64,000 nucleotides of DNA from WHSW01 sp963749365 (GTDB lineage Bacteria; Actinomycetota; Thermoleophilia; Solirubrobacterales; 70-9), in NCBI GenBank assembly GCA_963749365.1, contig CAVVME010000004.1, positions 620,001-684,000 of the forward strand. The letters run 5' to 3'. The notes below the pieces were generated by a model. The model did no database searches. It worked only from the letters and a program-made list of their open reading frames with translations, and was not told the DNA's origin. The translations under genes and the position numbers were made by a program. Below, one piece after another: positions 60,090-64,000 of the stretch; positions within the stretch are counted from its first letter, which is position 1, and every line of letters begins with the position of its first letter.

Positions 60090-60556
60090 GCGAGCTGCCT
60101 GCCGAGCCCGCCGCACGGGTGGAGATGCTGCTCTCGAGGATCGTCGAGGGGCTCGACCTCGACGCGGAGGTCCTCGTCGATGAGGGCGAGGATGAGATCG
60201 CGGCCCGGGTCGAGGGCGAGGACCTCGGGCTGCTGATTGGCCGCCGCGGGCAGACGATCGACGCGGTGCAGCTGCTCGGCTACCGGGTCGCGTTTCGCGG
60301 CCGCGAGGACCGCAAGCGGGTCTCGGTCGATGCCGCCGGATACCGGGCCCGCCGCCGCGAGACGATCGAGCGTCAGGCGCAGCGTGCCGCCGAGCGGGCG
60401 CTGGAGACGGGCAAGGAGATCGAGCTCGAGCCGATGAGCCCTGCGGAACGCAAGATCGTCCACGATTGGCTCAAGGACCGCTCCGGGATCGAGACCTTCA
60501 GCGAGGGTGAGGAGCCCGAGCGCTGCGTGATCGTCGCTCCCTTGGTCGGGGATTGA
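60086..60556 (+). CDS. jag: Jag/KhpB-type RNA-binding protein
   Basis: 156 aa, GTG start overlapping the yidC stop (GTGA). A KH domain with GLLIGRRGQTIDAVQLLGYR (GxxG loop) and a C-terminal R3H domain (EPMSPAERKIVHDWL) are present. The N-terminal Jag_N domain is missing, so this is the short form. RNA chaperone-like regulator often tied to cell division; targets unknown. Confidence 0.92.
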   Translation: MSELPAEPAARVEMLLSRIVEGLDLDAEVLVDEGEDEIAARVEGEDLGLLIGRRGQTIDAVQLLGYRVAFRGREDRKRVSVDAAGYRARRRETIERQAQRAAERALETGKEIELEPMSPAERKIVHDWLKDRSGIETFSEGEEPERCVIVAPLVGD

Positions 60557-61257
60557 CGGAGCTCGACCTGCGCGACCGGCTCGAGCCGGTGCTCGACCTG
60601 CTCGCCGCCGATCGGCGCTCGCTGAGCTCGGTCAGCGCCGAGCGGGCCTGGAGCGTCCACGTCGAGGACTCGCTCAGCGGCCTGGGGTTGGTCGGTGAAC
60701 CGACGCGGCTCGCCGACGTCGGCGCCGGCGCCGGGTTTCCGGGGCTCGCGCTGGCGACTGCTCTGCCGCGCACCGAGGTCGACCTGATCGAGTCGGTCGG
60801 CCGCAAGTGCGCCTTCATCGAGGACGCGATCGCCGCCGCCAGGCTCGAGAACGCCCGCGCGGTCTGCGCCCGGGCAGAGGACTGGGCGGCGCAACGACCG
60901 CCCGCCGGCGGGCGCGAGGTCTACGACGTGGTCACCTCGCGGGCGGTCGGCCGGCTCGCCACCGTGGCCGAGCTCGCGGTGCCGCTGCTGCGGTCGGCCG
61001 GGACGCTGCTCGTCTGGAAGGGCCGCCGCGATCCCGACGAGGAGGCGGAGCTCGATCGAGCCGCGAGCTCGCTGGCGATCGCCGTCGAGCGGGTGGATCG
61101 CGTCCCTCCCTCGCCGGGCGCAGCGAATCGGCACCTGCACCTGCTGCGCAAGGTCGGGCCGACCCCGACCGGGTTGCCGCGCCGCCCCGGGATGGCGAAG
61201 AAGCGGCCCTTCGGCGCCACCCGCCGCGCGCGCGGGGACCGCCGACCCTCGGGCTAA
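60553..61257 (+). CDS. rsmG: 16S rRNA (guanine-527-N7)-methyltransferase
   Basis: 234 aa, TTG start overlapping the jag stop (TTGA). The SAM-binding motif LADVGAGAGFPGLALA, the HVEDSLSGLGLV entry region and DVVTSRAVGRLATVAEL are typical of RsmG/GidB. A basic tail (KKRPFGATRRARGDRR) is longer than usual. It methylates G527 of 16S rRNA; loss gives low-level streptomycin resistance in other bacteria. Confidence 0.93.
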   Translation: MTELDLRDRLEPVLDLLAADRRSLSSVSAERAWSVHVEDSLSGLGLVGEPTRLADVGAGAGFPGLALATALPRTEVDLIESVGRKCAFIEDAIAAARLENARAVCARAEDWAAQRPPAGGREVYDVVTSRAVGRLATVAELAVPLLRSAGTLLVWKGRRDPDEEAELDRAASSLAIAVERVDRVPPSPGAANRHLHLLRKVGPTPTGLPRRPGMAKKRPFGATRRARGDRRPSG

Positions 61258-61260
61258 GGT
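61250..61260 (+). promoter_or_regulatory. CGGGCTAAGGT promoter element for parA
   Basis: -10 TAAGGT (61255-61260) lies nine bases before the parA ATG. The 11-base string also precedes pheA. It overlaps the rsmG stop, so parA can be transcribed apart from the upstream run. Confidence 0.4.
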
Positions 61261-61269
61261 CGGTGCGCG

Positions 61270-62049
61270 ATGGGATCGGTGTACGCGATCGCGAACCAGA
61301 AGGGGGGCGTCGGCAAGACGACCACCGCCGTCAACCTCGCTGCCTGCATCGCCGCCAGCGGCCGCCAGGTGCTGCTGGTCGACCTCGACCCGCAATGCAA
61401 CGCGACGGTCGCGCTCGGGCTCGACCGCGACGCGAGCCCCTCGTCCTACGAGTGCCTCTGCGGTGAGACGTCGGTCGCCGTCGCCGCTCGTCCCGCCGGT
61501 CCGGACAACCTTTGGATCGTGCCGGCGAACCGGGATCTCGCCGGCGCGGCCGTCGAACTACCCAGGGTCGAGGGGTTCGAGCGGCATCTGCGCGACCGGC
61601 TCGGGCCGGTGCGCGAGCGGTTCGCGCTCACGCTGCTCGACTGCCCGCCCTCGCTCGGGCCGGTGACGGTGAACGCCCTCGCCGCCGCGGACCGGGTGAT
61701 CGTCCCGGTCCAGGCGGAGTACCTGGCGCTCGAGGGGCTGGTCCAGTTCCTCGAGACGCTCGACCTCGTCCGCCGCCAGCTCAACCCCGCGCTGGTTCTG
61801 ACCGGCGTGCTGATCACCATGCACGACGAGCGGACCCGACTTGCCCGCGACGTCGAGGACGAGCTCCGCCAGCACCTACCCGAACATGTGTTCGCCACAG
61901 TGATACCGCGCAGCGTCAGGGTCGCCGAAGCCCCGAGCTACGGCCTGCCGGTGATCGATCATGCGCCGGGCTCGCGCGGGGCGACCGCCTACCGGGCGCT
62001 GGCAGCCGAGCTCGCCGCGGCCGAGAGTGGCGCGGTGATCGCCGCATGA
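61270..62049 (+). CDS. parA: Chromosome partitioning ATPase ParA (Soj)
   Basis: 259 aa. The deviant Walker A KGGVGKTTTAVN (Lys11/Lys16) and LLVDLDPQCNATV, LLDCPPSLGPVTVNAL identify ParA. It binds DNA as an ATP dimer and moves ParB-parS complexes. The stop overlaps the parB start (ATGA). Confidence 0.95.
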   Translation: MGSVYAIANQKGGVGKTTTAVNLAACIAASGRQVLLVDLDPQCNATVALGLDRDASPSSYECLCGETSVAVAARPAGPDNLWIVPANRDLAGAAVELPRVEGFERHLRDRLGPVRERFALTLLDCPPSLGPVTVNALAAADRVIVPVQAEYLALEGLVQFLETLDLVRRQLNPALVLTGVLITMHDERTRLARDVEDELRQHLPEHVFATVIPRSVRVAEAPSYGLPVIDHAPGSRGATAYRALAAELAAAESGAVIAA

Positions 62050-62897
62050 GTGCGCGCCGAGGCATGGGAAGGGGGCTGTCGGCGATCCTGCCCGAGAACG
62101 GCCCCGGCGACCCGGCCTTTCGCGACGTGCCGGTCGAGCTGATCAGCCCGAACCCCGACCAGCCGCGCCGGCGCTTCGACCCCGAGGCGCTCTCCGGCCT
62201 CACCGAGTCGATCGCCGAGGCCGGGCTGATCCAGCCGCTGCTCGTCCGGCCGCTGCCCGACGGGCGCTATGAGCTGATCGCCGGCGAGCGCCGCTGGCGG
62301 GCCGCGCGCGAGCTCGGGATGGACACGGTCCCAGCGCTGCTGCGCAGCGACGACGACACTCGCCGAATGCAGACCGCGCTGATCGAGAACGTCGCCCGCG
62401 AGGACCTCAATCCGGTCGACGAGGCGCGGGCCTGCGCGGCGCTGGTCGAGGACCTCGGGCTCTCGAAGGAGGACCTGGCGCGTCGCCTCGGGCGCACGCG
62501 ACCGGCGCTCTCGAACCTGATCCGGCTGCTCGACCTGCCGGACGAGGTCCTCGACCTGCTCGCCGACGGCGAGCTCTCCGCGGGCCACGGACGCGCGATC
62601 CTGCAGGCGCAGGGCAACGACGCGCGGCGGCTGCTGGCCCGCGACGCCGTCGCCGGGGGCTGGTCGGTTCGCGAAACCGAGAACCGTGCCCGGGCCGGGC
62701 GCGGGGCGCGGCCGATGACGAAGGTGATCCCGCACCCCGACCAGGAGGCGGCGCTGTTGCGCGCCGAGGAGGCGCTCGAGGAGGCGTTCGGACACGGGGT
62801 CAAGGTGCGCTCGGCGCGCAAGGGCATCCGCGCGGAGCTCAGCTTCGAGAGCATTGACAAGCTGCTCGAGTTCGCACGCCAGGTGAGCCGCGGCTGA
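62046..62897 (+). CDS. parB: Chromosome partitioning protein ParB (Spo0J)
   Basis: 283 aa. An N-terminal ParA-contact peptide (MGRGLSAILPE), the CTPase box (LIAGERRWRAARELG), TALIENVAREDLNPVDEA, a helix-turn-helix (LSKEDLARRLGRTRPALSN) and a C-terminal dimer region are all present. It loads on parS sites near the origin; no perfect parS was seen in this window. Confidence 0.95.
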   Translation: MSARRGMGRGLSAILPENGPGDPAFRDVPVELISPNPDQPRRRFDPEALSGLTESIAEAGLIQPLLVRPLPDGRYELIAGERRWRAARELGMDTVPALLRSDDDTRRMQTALIENVAREDLNPVDEARACAALVEDLGLSKEDLARRLGRTRPALSNLIRLLDLPDEVLDLLADGELSAGHGRAILQAQGNDARRLLARDAVAGGWSVRETENRARAGRGARPMTKVIPHPDQEAALLRAEEALEEAFGHGVKVRSARKGIRAELSFESIDKLLEFARQVSRG

Positions 62898-62915
62898 GCC
62901 GGCGCCGTGTCGGCC

Positions 62916-63533
62916 TCAGGGCGCCAGGCGCTCGATCGTCCACAGCTCGCCCTCGCGGCGGTAGCGAAACCGGTCGTGCAGGCGCCCGACCTGCCCCTGC
63001 CAGAACTCGACCGTCAGCGGGCGCAGCAGGTAGCCGCCCCAATGCGCCGGGCGCGGAACCTCGGCGCCCGCGAAGCGCGCCTCGGCCTCATCCACGAGCC
63101 GGTCGAGCTCTCGGCGTGAGCCGAGCGGCTCGGACTGGGGCGACGCCCAGGCGCCGATCTGCGAGTCCCGTGGGCGGACCGCGAAGTAGGCGTCGGACTC
63201 GGCTTCGTCGAGGCGCGCGACCGTGCCCCTGAAGCGCACCTGGCGGTCGAGCTCGCGCCAGTAGACGACCAGCGCCGCCCGCCGGGTGAGGTCGAGCTGC
63301 GTCGCCTTCGCCGAGCCATAGTTGGTGAAGAAGCGAAGCCCGGCCTCGTCGGCGCCCTTGAGCAGCACCATGCGGGCATCCGGCGCCCCGTCGGCATCGA
63401 CGCTGGCCAGGGTTACCGCCTCGGACAGCGGGGCCTGCTCGGCGGCGAGCGCGAACCAGGCTCGGAACTGCGCGATCGGGTCGGGATCGAGGTCCCGGCG
63501 CCGCAGGGGCGCGATGTCCGGTCGTCGCGGCAA
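62916..63533 (-). CDS. pdxH: Pyridoxamine 5'-phosphate oxidase
   Basis: 205 aa, TTG start. DPIAQFRAWFALAAEQAPLS, DARMVLLKGADEAGLRFFTNYGSAKATQL, ALVVYWRELDRQVRFRGTV and FWQGQVGRLHDRFRYRREGE are the FMN- and substrate-binding blocks of PdxH. It makes pyridoxal 5'-phosphate. Divergent from tRNA-Ile. Confidence 0.95.
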   Translation of the reverse strand: MPRRPDIAPLRRRDLDPDPIAQFRAWFALAAEQAPLSEAVTLASVDADGAPDARMVLLKGADEAGLRFFTNYGSAKATQLDLTRRAALVVYWRELDRQVRFRGTVARLDEAESDAYFAVRPRDSQIGAWASPQSEPLGSRRELDRLVDEAEARFAGAEVPRPAHWGGYLLRPLTVEFWQGQVGRLHDRFRYRREGELWTIERLAP

Positions 63534-63541
63534 GGCTCTTC

Positions 63542-63547
63542 TAGAAT
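63542..63547 (+). promoter_or_regulatory. -10 hexamer TAGAAT for tRNA-Ile
   Basis: TAGAAT ends ten bases before the tRNA gene, the normal distance for transcription starting a few bases upstream of the tRNA. Confidence 0.5.
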
Positions 63548-63557
63548 GCCCGGTTCC

Positions 63558-63631
63558 GGGCGATTAGCTCAGTTGGTTAGAGCGCGTCTCTGATAAGGAC
63601 GAGGTCCGTGGTTCGAGTCCACGATCGCCCA
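63558..63631 (+). tRNA. tRNA-Ile (anticodon GAT)
   Basis: A complete 74-base cloverleaf. The acceptor stem GGGCGAT pairs with ATCGCCC, the D-arm is normal, the anticodon loop CTGATAA (GAT at 63592-63594) sits in a CGTCT/GGACG stem, and the T-arm is CGTGG TTCGAGT CCACG. The CCA end is not encoded. Confidence 0.97.
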
Positions 63632-63666
63632 TCCCTGGTCGCCGACTGACGCATCGAAGGGCAGAC

Positions 63667-64000
63667 TTGATCAGCACCGACTATCTGATCGTCGGATCAG
63701 GTGCGAGTGGACTCGCCTTCGCCGACACACTGGTCACGGAGAAGCCCGATGTCGAGCTTACGCTCGTCGATCGCCGGCCCGGCCCGGGTGGCCACTGGCT
63801 CGACGCGTACCCCTTCGTTCGACTGCACACGCCGTCGGCGTACTACGGCGTCAACTCCCTACCGCTCGGCAAGGACCGGATCGACCAGTCCGGCGAGAAC
63901 GCCGGCTTTTACGAACGAGCAACGGGCGCGGAGGTCGTCGACTACTTCGCCGAGGTAGCGTCTCGCCTGACGCAGACGGGGCGCGTACGCATCCTGACCG
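63667..64000 (+). CDS. FAD/NAD(P)-binding oxidoreductase (partial, cut by window end)
   Basis: At least 111 aa from a TTG. It opens with DYLIVGSGASGLAFADTL, an FAD-type Rossmann motif (GxGxxG), followed by LTLVDRRPGPGGHWLDAYPF and VRLHTPSAYYGVNSLPLG, a pattern of flavin-dependent monooxygenases and related NAD(P)-binding proteins. Base use looks less GC-rich than neighbours, and it lies 35 bases after a tRNA gene, so it may start an acquired segment. The rest is outside the window. Confidence 0.75.
   Translation, partial: MISTDYLIVGSGASGLAFADTLVTEKPDVELTLVDRRPGPGGHWLDAYPFVRLHTPSAYYGVNSLPLGKDRIDQSGENAGFYERATGAEVVDYFAEVASRLTQTGRVRILT

Overview
The window is very GC-rich bacterial chromosome with tightly packed genes. 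Many neighbours overlap by one to four bases, and GTG and TTG starts are common. The content points to a deep-branching actinobacterium, most likely the class Thermoleophilia (Solirubrobacterales-like). It has the actinobacterial fhaA-fhaB-pstP-rodA-pbpA-pknB cell-wall kinase operon, a DUF3105 protein, and the core dnaA-dnaN-recF-dciA-gyrB-gyrA and rpmH-rnpA-yidD-yidC-jag-rsmG-parA-parB blocks. Its GyrB, however, carries the long TOPRIM insert typical of Gram-negatives. The species is inferred from sequence character only.

Layout. 1-3.6 kb is an accessory module: a decayed luciferase-family oxidoreductase, a tRNA 3'-end fragment, a hydrolase-glycosyltransferase fusion and its TetR regulator, all bracketed by ~90-bp direct repeats. 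3.5-9 kb (minus strand) is a MoxR-DUF58-transglutaminase operon continuing into a degenerate metallo-hydrolase and a VOC protein. 9.4-17.6 kb holds a CDP-alcohol phosphatidyltransferase, an SDR, MTHFR, an alpha/beta hydrolase, an MFS transporter, DUF3105, an amidase, a FemAB-like protein and a GNAT protein. 17.6-31 kb is an envelope-polysaccharide locus: priming sugar transferase, three glycosyltransferases, flippase, O-antigen ligase, two LytR_C proteins, a PglF/CapD-type dehydratase, DedA and UppP. A chrA gene interrupts it. 31-35 kb holds purM, small proteins, a PfpI-family protein and a Ser/Thr kinase with an extracellular domain. 35-45 kb is the cell-wall and division kinase operon with ddl. 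45-49 kb holds a CARDB-like membrane protein, pheA, an HNH endonuclease, a small unexplained minus-strand transcription unit and a YbhN-type protein.

49-63 kb is the replication-origin region. gyrA, gyrB, dciA, recF, dnaN and dnaA run left; rpmH, rnpA, yidD, yidC, jag, rsmG, parA and parB run right. The divergence lies near 58.4-58.5 kb, but the only clear DnaA-box-like sites and AT-rich DNA are in the dnaN-dnaA gap near 56.9 kb. The window ends with pdxH, tRNA-Ile(GAT) and the start of an FAD/NAD(P)-binding protein.

Themes: (i) eighteen NTGA stop/start overlaps, three of which seem to require CTG start codons; (ii) TANNNT -10 hexamers 6-11 bases before start codons, implying many leaderless mRNAs; (iii) three Ser/Thr kinases and one PP2C phosphatase within about 12 kb of wall-synthesis genes, suggesting phospho-control of wall assembly. 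I did not find CRISPR arrays, insertion sequences, prophage genes or a clear defence system. The most unusual items are the repeat-bracketed hydrolase-glycosyltransferase module, the small RNA/peptide unit near 47.9 kb, the CTG starts, and a 7-bp tandem repeat in the phosphatase gene.
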